Counted from the first letter of the stretch, positions 51,636 to 59,696 are shown. The stretch is DNA of 64,000 nt from JAEVZK01 sp038202925 (GCA_038202925.1 JBBREM010000001.1:1-64000), one strand, 5' to 3'. The notes: generated by a model not told the origin, from the letters alone. Made by a program: numbers and translations.

Positions 51636-52061
51636 GTGAACGTCGTCCCGTCGGAGCTAAAGGAACTTGCGCAGTATTTACTTGTGCGTGAGGCTCGGAA
51701 CACGACGACCGAAAATGTTAACATCGAGACCGCGATCGAGGTTTGCCAACGGCTGCGACAGCCTCTCGCGACCTTTGCCGGCGAGGAGGGCTTTCGCTCT
51801 CTCCTTGCTCGGGCGCTAGCGCTTTCCAAGGCCCAGGACACGTCGCTCAGCGCACTTAATGTCCATGCGGATGGCACGATCCAGGTAGGCAACGCCAACG
51901 CCTGGCCCGACCAAAGCGCGGCCAGAGATGCGGGAATCGCCCTGGTCGGGCAACTCCTTGCCTTGCTTACGACCTTCATTGGCCCGTCGCTCACCATGAA
52001 TTTGGTGCATCGCGTTTGGCCAGACCTCGATCTCCAAACCGGAGGCCGGAAGAATCCATGA
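51636..52061 (+). CDS. Unknown protein coupled to a KaiC-like ATPase
   Basis: 141 residues from a GTG at 51636. It is largely helical (SELKELAQYLLVREARN, IEVCQRLRQPLATFAGE) with one hydrophobic stretch near the C-terminus (GIALVGQLLALLTTFIGPSL) that may be a membrane helix. I do not recognise a family. Its stop overlaps the start of the KaiC-like gene (atga), so the two are translated together and the protein is probably a partner or input module of that ATPase. It shows no similarity to KaiA or KaiB that I can see. Confidence 0.7.
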   Translation: MNVVPSELKELAQYLLVREARNTTTENVNIETAIEVCQRLRQPLATFAGEEGFRSLLARALALSKAQDTSLSALNVHADGTIQVGNANAWPDQSAARDAGIALVGQLLALLTTFIGPSLTMNLVHRVWPDLDLQTGGRKNP

Positions 52062-53542
52062 AACAACACGAAAAGGTGATTATCAACCAGCTCTCCACCG
52101 GAGTTCCCGGTCTCGACGAGGTTTTGGGTGGGGGCTTGCCTGAGTTCTCGTTCAACATTCTCGCAGGAGCGCCGGGATGCGGCAAGACGACCCTGGCCCA
52201 CCAGATGATGTTCGCCAATGCGACCACCGAGAAGCCGGCGGTCTACTTCACCGTGCTCGGCGAGCCGGCGATCAAGATGCTGCGATACCAGCAGCAATAT
52301 GAGTTCTTCGATCAGTCCAAACTCGATAAGTCCATCAAGTTCGTCAATCTCAGCGCGCTCGTCATGGAGAAGGATCTGGGCGCGGTGCTCGATGAGATCA
52401 TCAAGCAAGTCGAAGCCCTCGGTCCCAGCGTCGTCGTCGTCGATTCATTCCGCACCGTCGTGCGCAAGGCCCAGAGCCTGGGCAGTGAGATGGAGCTACA
52501 AGGCTTCGTCCAGCGCCTCGCCCTTTTTCTAACGAGTTGGCAGGCCACCACCTTCCTCATCGGCGAGTACGTCGAGGGGGAAATCCGCGACAACCCCGTC
52601 TTCACCGTCGCCGACGGCCTGCTCTGGCTCTACCAGTCGGTTGAGCGCAACTCCATCGTGCGCAAGATGCAGGTGATGAAGCTGCGAGGGCAGGAATCCG
52701 TGCCTGGCCTGCACACCTTCCGCATCACCGGCAATGGGTTGCAAGTATTCCCACGGACCTACGGCCTCTCAGAGCGCACCGGCACCAAGAAGGGCGCTCA
52801 TCGGCTCGCCACCGGCATCCCCGAGTTGGACAAGATGCTGGGCGGGGGCATCCCCTCTGGCCACAGCATGCTCCTCGGCGGTCCCTCCGGCTCGGGTAAA
52901 TCCATCTTGGCCACCCACTTCATCGCTGAGGGCATCAAGCAGGGCGAGCCCGGCATCGTCGCCGTTTTCGAGGAAATGCCCGAACAGTATGTCGATCGCG
53001 CGAGGAACCTTGGTATGGATCTCGCCGCCGCCCTCAAGAAGGGCTCCCTCGAGGTCATCTACCTCCGGCCCCTCGATCTCTCGGTGGACGAGACGGTGCA
53101 CGAGATCGTCGCCGCCGTCAAGCGGACCAAGGCTAAGCGCCTCGTAATCGATTCCCTCGTCGGATTCGAAATGGCCCTTGCCCCCGGCTTTCGCGATGAC
53201 TTCCGCGAGTCGCTTTACCGGATGATCGGCGCCCTCACCCGCTTGGGTGTTACGATCGTCTCGACGGTGGAGATCGAGGAGAATTTCACCTCGATGGGCC
53301 TCTCCAATTTCGCCATATCATTCCTCTCGGATGACATTATCCGCCTGCGCTACGTCTCGATCGACGGCCAACTTCGACGCATGATGATGGTGGTCAAGAT
53401 GCGCAGCGGCAAGCACAGCATCGATATGCGCGAGTATGAGATCACCAATAAGGGCGTCGTCGTCGGCGATCGCCTGCGCGGTTACCAGGGCCTGACCACT
53501 GGCATCCCCGGTCCGTGGAGCGAGGAAGGCGCTACCAGCTAA
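52058..53542 (+). CDS. KaiC-like two-domain RecA-fold ATPase
   Basis: 494 residues with two KaiC/RecA domains. Domain 1 has Walker A GAPGCGKTTLA (residue 37) and Walker B PSVVVVDSF. Domain 2 has Walker A GPSGSGKSILA (near residue 280) and Walker B KRLVIDSLVGF. In KaiC the residues after strand 2 are a catalytic Glu pair. Domain 2 keeps it (VAVFEEMPEQY) but domain 1 has FTVLGEPAIKML, with only one Glu. No KaiA or KaiB gene is nearby, so this is a signalling KaiC-like ATPase rather than a proven clock. The C-terminal IPGPWSEE tail is repeated in a remnant at 55.1 kb. Confidence 0.88.
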   Translation: MKQHEKVIINQLSTGVPGLDEVLGGGLPEFSFNILAGAPGCGKTTLAHQMMFANATTEKPAVYFTVLGEPAIKMLRYQQQYEFFDQSKLDKSIKFVNLSALVMEKDLGAVLDEIIKQVEALGPSVVVVDSFRTVVRKAQSLGSEMELQGFVQRLALFLTSWQATTFLIGEYVEGEIRDNPVFTVADGLLWLYQSVERNSIVRKMQVMKLRGQESVPGLHTFRITGNGLQVFPRTYGLSERTGTKKGAHRLATGIPELDKMLGGGIPSGHSMLLGGPSGSGKSILATHFIAEGIKQGEPGIVAVFEEMPEQYVDRARNLGMDLAAALKKGSLEVIYLRPLDLSVDETVHEIVAAVKRTKAKRLVIDSLVGFEMALAPGFRDDFRESLYRMIGALTRLGVTIVSTVEIEENFTSMGLSNFAISFLSDDIIRLRYVSIDGQLRRMMMVVKMRSGKHSIDMREYEITNKGVVVGDRLRGYQGLTTGIPGPWSEEGATS

Positions 53543-53544
53543 GT

Positions 53545-53593
53545 GGCTCCGGCTTCGCCGGAGACGGGGACAGGAATGTCCCCGTCACTGGGT
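53545..53593. repeat. Dispersed element family C, copy 4
   Basis: ggctccggcttcgccggaga, then cggggacaggaatgtccccg, then tcactgggt: two adjacent hairpins just after the KaiC-like stop. It may act as a terminator between this gene and the convergent peroxidase gene. Confidence 0.7.
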
Positions 53594-53625
53594 TGTGTGG
53601 GCTAATGCCTCCGCTGGCTCCTTGG

Positions 53626-54939
53626 CTATAGCGACTTCAGAAACTCGATCAGATCGCCCTTCTCGGCGGAGGTCAAGCCCAGCCGGAAGTGGTCATTGTA
53701 ATGGTTCACCACATCCATCAGGGTCCCGAAGCGCCCGTCGTGATAGAAGCCGCCCTTGTGGATCTTGTCCATATTCCAAAGCGCGCGCAACGGCACTGTA
53801 CGATAGCGATTGTCCGGCGCGCGCTGCGCCTGGAACTCGTCGATCCCGATCTCCGCGCCCTTATGCAGATTCCATCCCGGCTCCGTGTACAGCGGCGGGA
53901 CATGACAGCTCGCGCACTTCGCCTTCGTGTCGAAGATCATCTTCCCGATGCGCGCCCGCTGCGGGTCGAAAGCGCCCATCGGGGGCTTTGGCGTTACGAG
54001 CGAGAGCTGATAGTAATGGAGGGCGGGCAGCTTGGACGTGATCATATCGACGGCGTCATGCTTGTGGCCCTGCATTGTGCGAGCGGCGACCGGATACTTC
54101 TCCGCATCGTCGAGCCGAGGATCGAAGAACGTGCCTTGCCCGTGCATTTCGAGGTTGGCCACGTAGGCGTTCCAGTAGCTCACGGTGCCCCATGAGCCCG
54201 TCCACGTGTGGTTATTGACCCCGGCGAGCCCGAACGCCGCCGGGTTGAGGGTGGCTGCCGGCTTGCCATCCGGCCGGAATGCCTTGCCGTCGAGGTTCAG
54301 CTCGGCATCGAATTTGCCAGGCCCCCAGGAATTCAGAACCTTCTTGACGGTCGCCTCATCCACCTGCAGCATGTCGGTGTAGGGTTTCAGGTTCGGAGCC
54401 GTCGCCACAATCGCGCCCACGTTGAGGTCGCGATTGGGCCAGCCGTCGAGCCGGTACCCGATGCCCGGCATAAACTTGTCGTCGACGGTGGAGTGGCACA
54501 GTGCGCAAGTGATGCCCACTGAGCGCAGGCTCTTTCCGTCGGCGTTGAAGAAGCCGCGAACGCCGATCACTGCGTTCGCTTTCAGCAAGGCGAGGGTCAC
54601 GGCGGGATCGTCCAGGTTCACCTTGCCCGCCTTGATGAGTCTCCCCATCGCCGGGGGAACCGCCGCGAGATCGACCTTCAGACCAAGCCCCAAGGCCATC
54701 TTGGGACTGACGCCAGGACCGACGCCGCCATTCGCGGCGCCTTCGATCGCCTCATGAAGCCGCACCTTGCCGCCCCAGAAGGCTTCGCTGCCAAAGGTGT
54801 CTTGGCGGAAGATCGCGCGGCCCTCTTCCAGCATCCTGCCGCTCTCCGCCGCCCCCGCTCTATCCTGCTGGGCGGCGAGGCCAACCACCAGTGCGCTGAA
54901 GCCAAGACTCAAAGGAATCCATCGAACGAACGTCGTCAT
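53626..54939 (-). CDS. Di-haem cytochrome c peroxidase family protein
   Basis: 437 residues from an ATG with a strong Shine-Dalgarno (ggaggtgg). The signal peptide is WIPLSLGFSALVVGLAAQQ. Two c-type haem motifs are visible: CALCH (in VGITCALCHSTVDD) and CASCH (in FDTKAKCASCHVPPLYTEPG). The C-terminal half resembles the MauG/CcpA peroxidase fold (VPLRALWNMDKIHKGGFYHD, GRFGTLMDVVNHYNDHF). Such periplasmic enzymes reduce peroxide or oxidise protein side chains. A longer start at 54975 is unnecessary. No obvious substrate partner is adjacent. Confidence 0.87.
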   Translation of the reverse strand: MTTFVRWIPLSLGFSALVVGLAAQQDRAGAAESGRMLEEGRAIFRQDTFGSEAFWGGKVRLHEAIEGAANGGVGPGVSPKMALGLGLKVDLAAVPPAMGRLIKAGKVNLDDPAVTLALLKANAVIGVRGFFNADGKSLRSVGITCALCHSTVDDKFMPGIGYRLDGWPNRDLNVGAIVATAPNLKPYTDMLQVDEATVKKVLNSWGPGKFDAELNLDGKAFRPDGKPAATLNPAAFGLAGVNNHTWTGSWGTVSYWNAYVANLEMHGQGTFFDPRLDDAEKYPVAARTMQGHKHDAVDMITSKLPALHYYQLSLVTPKPPMGAFDPQRARIGKMIFDTKAKCASCHVPPLYTEPGWNLHKGAEIGIDEFQAQRAPDNRYRTVPLRALWNMDKIHKGGFYHDGRFGTLMDVVNHYNDHFRLGLTSAEKGDLIEFLKSL

Positions 54940-55056
54940 CTTTTCCACCTCCGGAATGTCTCGAGCCGGATCCACAACAGGATGCGAGCGCGAGAATTCA
55001 CCAAGTTAATGGTGCTGCGCAGGGTTGAAAGTTGGTAGTCCGAGGATTCACTGTCA
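54940..55056. other. Promoter region of the peroxidase gene
   Basis: No gene. Reverse-strand promoter elements must lie here. I see no convincing -35/-10 pair. The forward half runs into a KaiC remnant starting at 55057. Confidence 0.4.
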
Positions 55057-55188
55057 GTGAAACGACAGACGCAGCCCCAGTATGAGATCACGGACAAGGG
55101 CATCGCCATCGGCGAATCGCTGCGGGGCTATCGAGCCCTAACCAGCGACATCCCCGGCCCGTGGAGCGAGGAAGTCGCTCGGGGCTGA
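55057..55188 (+). pseudogene. C-terminal remnant of a second KaiC-like gene
   Basis: The frame ends YEITDKGIAIGESLRGY, then IPGPWSEEVARG and a stop. It aligns with the end of the complete KaiC-like protein (YEITNKGVVVGDRLRGY, IPGPWSEEGATS) 1.6 kb upstream. Only about 36 codons remain, and nothing upstream resembles the ATPase domains. It is the scar of a duplicated or lost paralogue, with the convergent peroxidase gene now lying between it and the intact KaiC-like gene. Confidence 0.8.
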
Positions 55189-55259
55189 GGAGTGCTGCGG
55201 GAACAACTGACAGTCGATCAAGTCAAGCAATTTGCAACACGATAGTTTGCGGAACAACC

Positions 55260-55406
55260 ATGCTTGAACTGATCATCGTCATCCTCGTCATCCTCTGGCT
55301 GCTCGGCTTCTTCGTCATCCACATCGGATCGTTCATCCACATCCTGCTCGTGATCGCGCTGATCGTGATCATTCTTAGGGTGCTTAGGGGTCGCAAACCG
55401 CTGTAG
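55260..55406 (+). CDS. Lmo0937-type small membrane protein
   Basis: 48 residues: one or two hydrophobic helices (ELIIVILVILWLLGFFVIHI and the stretch FIHILLVIALIVIILRV) and a basic end (LRGRKPL). This matches the Lmo0937/DUF5670 family of short membrane proteins, found widely and of unknown function. A partial copy is at 42448-42501 on the forward strand, antisense to the his leader. Confidence 0.75.
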   Translation: MLELIIVILVILWLLGFFVIHIGSFIHILLVIALIVIILRVLRGRKPL

Positions 55407-55569
55407 GCGCGTCGTCTCGCCAACCCGTCGGGCTTTTCTTAGCGCACCGTGTCGCCATAAGAAAATGCCAGCAACAACTACAACGTCCTCTTCGAGGAGA
55501 AGTCCGGGCGCAAGAGCGACTCGCAGACCCTGACGCGTTCCGCTCCTTGCTCTAGTCTATTATTCTTAG

Positions 55570-56703
55570 ATGCAGTTTGCAGAGTTCTTCGCAGGGATCG
55601 GGCTGGTGCGGATGGGGTTGGAGCGATCCGGTTGGAAGTGCGCCTTCGCCAACGATATCGATCCGAAGAAGCTCGAAATGTATCAAGCCCAGTTTCCCGA
55701 CTGGCGTGAGCATTTCGTCTTGGGCGATATTCGAAGCGTCGCCCCGCGCGACCTGCCCCGAGTGGACTTGGCAACAGCATCGTTCCCTTGCACTGATCTG
55801 AGCCTTGCTGGTGCCCGCAAGGGCCTAGCCGGCGAGCACTCATCAGCACTCTGGCCCTTCCTAGAGGTCTTGCATAAGGTTGAGCATGTGCGTCCGCGGC
55901 TCGTTCTTCTGGAGAATGTCCCGGCCTTTCTCAGTTCGCATAATGGAGCGGATTTCAAGAGTGCTCTCGTAGCACTGAATCGGCTCGGCTATTCCGTCGA
56001 TGCTTTCATCGTGGACGCAATCCACTTCGTGCCACAGTCCCGTCCCCGTCTTTTCGTAGTAGGCGTGTACGCGCCCGCGGCATCTCTCGTGGCCGAGCGT
56101 CGCAAGCCTCCGATCTTCTTCGAATCGCACGTCCGGCCCCCAGCGCTCGCTCGATTCATTCTGGAGAGCAATGACATCCGTTGGAATATTCGCGAGCTGC
56201 CAGCCCTTCCTCCCGAGAAGCATAAACTCGAATCGATCCTCGATGTGCTTCCCCCCGACGCGTCCGAGTGGTGGTCGGTGCCCCGTGTCGAGTATCTGCT
56301 GAACCAAATGAGTGCGAAACATCGCTCGCTGGCCGACGGCATGATTGAGAGCACGACAGAAACAGCCGGGACGGTCTTCCGCCGCGTCCGCAACGGCAAG
56401 TCGATGGCTGAACTCCGCGTTGACGGGACTGCCGGGTGTCTTCGCACGCCGAAAGGCGGTAGCGGACGGCAGATTCTTTTCGTGGCCGGGTCGGGTTTCT
56501 GTCGCGCGAGGCTCCTGACGCCGCGGGAGTGCGCCCGGCTGATGGGGGCCGACGATTATCGGATTGACGTGCCAGCCAATCAGGCTCTCTTCGGCTTCGG
56601 CGACGCAGTTTGCGTTCCCGTGATCGACTGGATTGCGAGAAACTATTTGAACCCGGCCCTCTCAGAGGCATCAGCGCCGCAGGAGGCGCTCGCCAGAGGA
56701 TGA
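55570..56703 (+). CDS. DNA (cytosine-5-)-methyltransferase
   Basis: 377 residues. Motif I is FAEFFAGIGLVRMGLERSGW (SAM binding). Motif IV carries the catalytic Cys in TASFPCTDLSLAGARKG (near residue 73). Motif VI is VLLENVPAFLSSHNG, motif VIII QSRPRLFVVGVY. Motifs IX-X are at the C-terminus (LLTPRECARLMGADDY, FGFGDAVCVPVIDWIARN). All catalytic motifs are intact. The stop overlaps the start of a GIY-YIG nuclease, so the two form a type II restriction-modification pair. The methyltransferase protects the host site, whose sequence cannot be read from the protein. Confidence 0.92.
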   Translation: MQFAEFFAGIGLVRMGLERSGWKCAFANDIDPKKLEMYQAQFPDWREHFVLGDIRSVAPRDLPRVDLATASFPCTDLSLAGARKGLAGEHSSALWPFLEVLHKVEHVRPRLVLLENVPAFLSSHNGADFKSALVALNRLGYSVDAFIVDAIHFVPQSRPRLFVVGVYAPAASLVAERRKPPIFFESHVRPPALARFILESNDIRWNIRELPALPPEKHKLESILDVLPPDASEWWSVPRVEYLLNQMSAKHRSLADGMIESTTETAGTVFRRVRNGKSMAELRVDGTAGCLRTPKGGSGRQILFVAGSGFCRARLLTPRECARLMGADDYRIDVPANQALFGFGDAVCVPVIDWIARNYLNPALSEASAPQEALARG

Positions 56704-57416
56704 AACAAGTCGAACCGCTGGGCGTGCCTGCCGATGTCGCCGCCATCCGCAAACAAATCTCGGAGTTTTTCCGGCAGAAGACGGAACTGGGCCATTCCTT
56801 AGGCAGCTATTTCGGAGCGTACGTCTTCTTCGACTACGATGAGGAGCCGATTTATGTCGGGCAGACGCATGAGGGCTTGGGAGGCCGCGTCAGCCGACAC
56901 ATGACGAACCAGCGTACGGACGCGGTTGCGATGAATGTCCTCGACCCCTTTGAGGTTGCTTTCATCGAGGTTTATCCCCTGCATCACAAGAAGCAAAGCC
57001 CGCCCGACCACAAGCAGCTTGTTCGAGAGCTGGATGCGCTGGAATACACCGTCTTCCAAAAGGTCCTTCGAGAATCAGCGCTGGGGGCCGTCCTAAATGA
57101 AAAGGACCTCATAGCCACGGACTTGGTGGAAATGCCCCAGGCATACCGAGCGAGGATAATCCCAGAGGAGCTCTTTAATCTCCGCAAGCACCCTGACATC
57201 AGAATCGCCAGGAGGGCCAGCACCATAGCTCGACTCGCGCAAGTTATCAGCGAGCGTGACGTCTCTCCCGGGCTCCGCAGAACCCTCGTCACCCAGGCTC
57301 GCCGTCTCGAAAAGCTTGCCGCAGAACGCTTCAAGTCCTTCCGAGAGACTGTTCCGAAGGCGGACCCTGGCGAGGAGACGGGCGAAAACAACGAGTACGA
57401 GGGCCGAACCCTGTGA
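56700..57416 (+). CDS. GIY-YIG restriction endonuclease (Eco29kI-like)
   Basis: 238 residues from an ATG overlapping the methyltransferase stop (atga). The GIY-YIG-type core is seen as GAYVFFDYDEEPIYVGQTHE (Tyr pair and the YVGQT strand, near residues 39-58). The catalytic Arg/His follow in GGRVSRHMTNQ, and a later conserved Glu/Asn motif occurs (RESALGAVLNEKDLIA). Eco29kI (CCGCGG) is the best-known restriction enzyme of this fold and pairs with a C5 methyltransferase. The similarity is by fold and context; specificity is not predicted. Length is close to Eco29kI. Confidence 0.8.
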   Translation: MKQVEPLGVPADVAAIRKQISEFFRQKTELGHSLGSYFGAYVFFDYDEEPIYVGQTHEGLGGRVSRHMTNQRTDAVAMNVLDPFEVAFIEVYPLHHKKQSPPDHKQLVRELDALEYTVFQKVLRESALGAVLNEKDLIATDLVEMPQAYRARIIPEELFNLRKHPDIRIARRASTIARLAQVISERDVSPGLRRTLVTQARRLEKLAAERFKSFRETVPKADPGEETGENNEYEGRTL

Positions 57417-57597
57417 AGCGGGTTACTACGAGGACCCGTTCAACCCCGGCATCCGCTACCCGAGGCTTCAAATCCTGACCGTGCAGGACCTCTTCGACGG
57501 GAAGCATGCCGAATATCCCCGCTCGCACGACGAAACCTTCAAGAAGGCGCAACGCGCCGGGGGTAGCCCCGCGCGCCAGAGCGGCCTTGACCTTTGA
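57406..57597 (+). pseudogene. C-terminal remnant of a DNA methyltransferase
   Basis: The forward frame contains CEAGYYEDPFNPG, then RYPRLQILTVQDLFDGKHAEYP, split as RYPRLQILTV and QDLFDGK, and ends near FKKAQRAGG. This is the typical C-terminus of large site-specific N6/N4 DNA methyltransferases, which end in an AGFY...PRIQILT-VEDLLEGK pattern. No SAM-binding or DPPY/NPPY motif is present. It begins inside the 3' end of the nuclease gene, so the restriction-modification pair may have inserted into, or replaced, this older methylase gene. Confidence 0.6.
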
Positions 57598-57618
57598 CCA
57601 CTTTACGGACTATCGTTT

Positions 57619-57786
57619 TCGCATCGTGGAAGGTCTAACTCCGAGTGAGATCACTTACTCTCGCATCGTGAAGGCTTTAACTCCGGGTGAGATTGCCTAC
57701 TCTCGCATCGTGGAATGTCATATCGCCAGTGAGATAACTCACTCTCGCATCGTGGAGGCTCGAACTTCGATTGAGGTCGCTCCAAC
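57619..57786. repeat. 42-bp tandem repeat, four copies
   Basis: Four units of exactly 42 bp, each starting tcgcatcgtg and most ending actc. Units diverge moderately. The forward frame (57506-57814) reads a 14-residue repeat, RIVEGLTPSEITYS and variants. The unit length is a multiple of three and stop-free in that frame, but no proper N-terminal domain or ribosome site exists. Whether it is translated is unclear. Confidence 0.75.
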
Positions 57787-57925
57787 TGTCTCCTCGGTGA
57801 CGTGCTCTCGCTAAGAAATTGCGCTCAATATGATTGTTGAGCCCCCTGTCATTACGCAAGTGTTGTGATACTGTAGTTTTTGATTGCAGGCGTAACGCCA
57901 TAAGGACTAGAGGGGATCCATTACC

Positions 57926-58897
57926 ATGCCAATTTCATCCACCGCATCCTACCTATCGACTATGCAAGCCTTCATCGCCCACTGGTTGGCGGTGAACTCG
58001 CAGCTCGACGACGACGGCCTGCCGCACATCGTGCTGCCGACGGCCTACACCGTCGCAACCTTGACCACGGACCGCGCCGACATCGCGGATGCGATTACCG
58101 CCGTACAGCCCGCGCTGAATCAACTCCAGGCGGCGGCGAACAATCGCAACAACAAGAAGGTGCCGCTGCGAGAGCGCATCCGTCAGTTCCGCGCCGCCGC
58201 CCAGAGCTACCTCAAGGGCTCGCAGTACATCAACGCGCTTCCTCGCCTCCCCCGCTTCGACGCTTCGCCCGGGGACTTCACGAAAGCGCTGGACGACATG
58301 TCGAGCCTATGGGCCACTATCAACGCCTTGCCGCCCCCCGGCTTTACGGCTCCGCTGAAGCTGATTGGCGCGTATACCCTGGCTAACTTCAACACCGAGG
58401 TCACCGCCATGAAGGCCGCGTTCACGGCGTGGGATGCGGCGTATCAGAACGCGGCGATCGTGCGCGGGCAACGCGATATGTTGCTGCCGCCGGTCAAGCC
58501 CAGGCTCTCGCAGTACCGCCAGGCGGTGCTCGCCACTTTCCCGCCCGGCAACGCGCTCGTGCTCTCGCTTCCGGCCGTTCGTCCGCCTTCCGGCTCGACG
58601 CCGAAGGCGGTGCAGATATCCGGCCTGTGGAATGGCACGAGCAGCAAGGCGCATCTGGAGTGGACGGCCTCGGCCAATCCGAACCTTGACCACTACAGCA
58701 TCCGCTCCTGCGATCCGCCCCGCTACCGCGCCGCCGACGAATCAGTGGTGGCCAGCGTCGCAGCGGGGACGACCGTGTTCGATACCGACGACGGCTTACT
58801 CGCGGCGGGCTCGGCGAAGATCTTCAAGGTCTACGTCGTGACCCACGACGACAACGAGAAGGGCAGCAACTCGGTGAAGATCACGCACCCGGAGTAG
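57926..58897 (+). CDS. Protein of unknown function with C-terminal FN3-like domain
   Basis: 323 residues from an ATG with a purine-rich Shine-Dalgarno (gagggg). Residues 1-200 are helical (MQAFIAHWLAVNSQLDD, DAITAVQPALNQLQAAANN). From about residue 225 the composition fits a fibronectin type III-like beta domain (KAHLEWTASANPNLDHYSIR ... FKVYVVTHDDNEKGSNSVKI). No signal peptide is seen. I do not recognise the N-terminal family. It ends before a strong bidirectional terminator. Confidence 0.65.
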   Translation: MPISSTASYLSTMQAFIAHWLAVNSQLDDDGLPHIVLPTAYTVATLTTDRADIADAITAVQPALNQLQAAANNRNNKKVPLRERIRQFRAAAQSYLKGSQYINALPRLPRFDASPGDFTKALDDMSSLWATINALPPPGFTAPLKLIGAYTLANFNTEVTAMKAAFTAWDAAYQNAAIVRGQRDMLLPPVKPRLSQYRQAVLATFPPGNALVLSLPAVRPPSGSTPKAVQISGLWNGTSSKAHLEWTASANPNLDHYSIRSCDPPRYRAADESVVASVAAGTTVFDTDDGLLAAGSAKIFKVYVVTHDDNEKGSNSVKITHPE

Positions 58898-58903
58898 TAT
58901 TTC

Positions 58904-58928
58904 TTCCCTCCCGCAGCGCGGGAGGGAA
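58904..58928. terminator. Bidirectional terminator between convergent genes
   Basis: Perfect 11-bp stem ttccctcccgc-agc-gcgggagggaa in the 46-bp gap between the FN3-like gene (+) and the collagen-like gene (-). It could end transcription from both sides. Confidence 0.7.
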
Positions 58929-58943
58929 TCCTGTAATGGAGAA

Positions 58944-59300
58944 CTAGCCGGTCGTGGTGGCGGCACCCGTTGTCCCGGCCGTTCCGGCCGTACCCGCTGC
59001 TCCGGCAGCACCGTTCGCGCCATTTGCTCCATTAGCACCGGCGGCTCCTGGAGCTCCAGCTGGGCCGGGCGCTCCTGCCGGACCGGGCGTCCCCGGCACA
59101 GGAACGGGAACGATCGTAGGCGCCGTTGGAGTTGGCTGGCCCGGCGTCTGGACAATCGTCGTTGATGGGACGACCTCGGTTGTATGTGAGGGAGCCCACA
59201 AGGCAAAGTAGCCGATCACGAGCAACACGATGACGACCGCGATCACGACGAACACTGCGGTCATGGATCGGGCATCGGCTCTATCTTCTGAATAGGACAT
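58944..59300 (-). CDS. Membrane-anchored collagen-like protein
   Basis: 118 residues from an ATG with a strong Shine-Dalgarno (aggaggt, 7 bp before). One helix (TAVFVVIAVVIVLLVIGYFA, residues 14-33) is followed by a Pro/Thr-rich spacer. About 15 Gly-X-Y triplets follow (GTPGPAGAPGPAGAPGAAGA, then GANGANGANGAAGAAG), with a Thr-rich end. Gly-X-Y tracts can form collagen-like triple helices on the cell surface. The anchor plus low-complexity tail resembles the protein at 14914. Function is unknown. Confidence 0.75.
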   Translation of the reverse strand: MSYSEDRADARSMTAVFVVIAVVIVLLVIGYFALWAPSHTTEVVPSTTIVQTPGQPTPTAPTIVPVPVPGTPGPAGAPGPAGAPGAAGANGANGANGAAGAAGTAGTAGTTGAATTTG

Positions 59301-59696
59301 GGTCTCTACCTCCTGGTAGTTAGCGAAATTGGGAAGCAAGTAGCGCCCTGTTATGGACGCTCCGGTTGCTTAGAGCGACTCTCGTATCGCTCTGGCAATA
59401 CTAGACCAACAGTAATCATCCGGTGTTCCGGGTCGGCTGCGCTGCGCTAGGGCCGGCCGCTGCCGGGCACGCTCCCCCTTTCCCCTCCCATCAAGGAGGG
59501 GATGCTAGGCCGAGCGGTGCAAGTACAGGAGCCGCCGCTGGGCGCTCCCCAGGTTTCCCCGTCAGCTAAGAGCTTGTCTTAGTTTTTACTGACAGACAAA
59601 AAAACATCGCCCTCTCGGGATCAATTCGATGCCGCTCGAAGCCTTACTCGATAGCCTTGCTCTTGGCTGGGCTTATTTTTTGGAGAGGAGATAGCA
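59301..59696. other. Intergenic region before the PEP-CTERM gene
   Basis: No gene. 59482-59501 is a hairpin (cccctcc-catcaa-ggagggg). 59574-59600 is AT-rich with ttgtct...agacaa, and could hold the PEP-CTERM gene promoter. A Shine-Dalgarno (ggagaggag) stands just before the ATG at 59697. Confidence 0.45.

Noticed and set aside
52058..53542. A complete Kai circadian clock
   Set aside because: No kaiA or kaiB is present and the first ATPase domain lacks the KaiC Glu pair. KaiC-like ATPase is the most that can be supported.
55463..55535. Small forward frames before the C5 methyltransferase
   Set aside because: Possible reading frames of about 20 codons are low in information (Thr/Ser/Arg), with no ribosome site and no match.
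57619..57786. CRISPR array
   Set aside because: The 42-bp units are adjacent with no unique spacers and no cas genes are near. They are plain tandem repeats.
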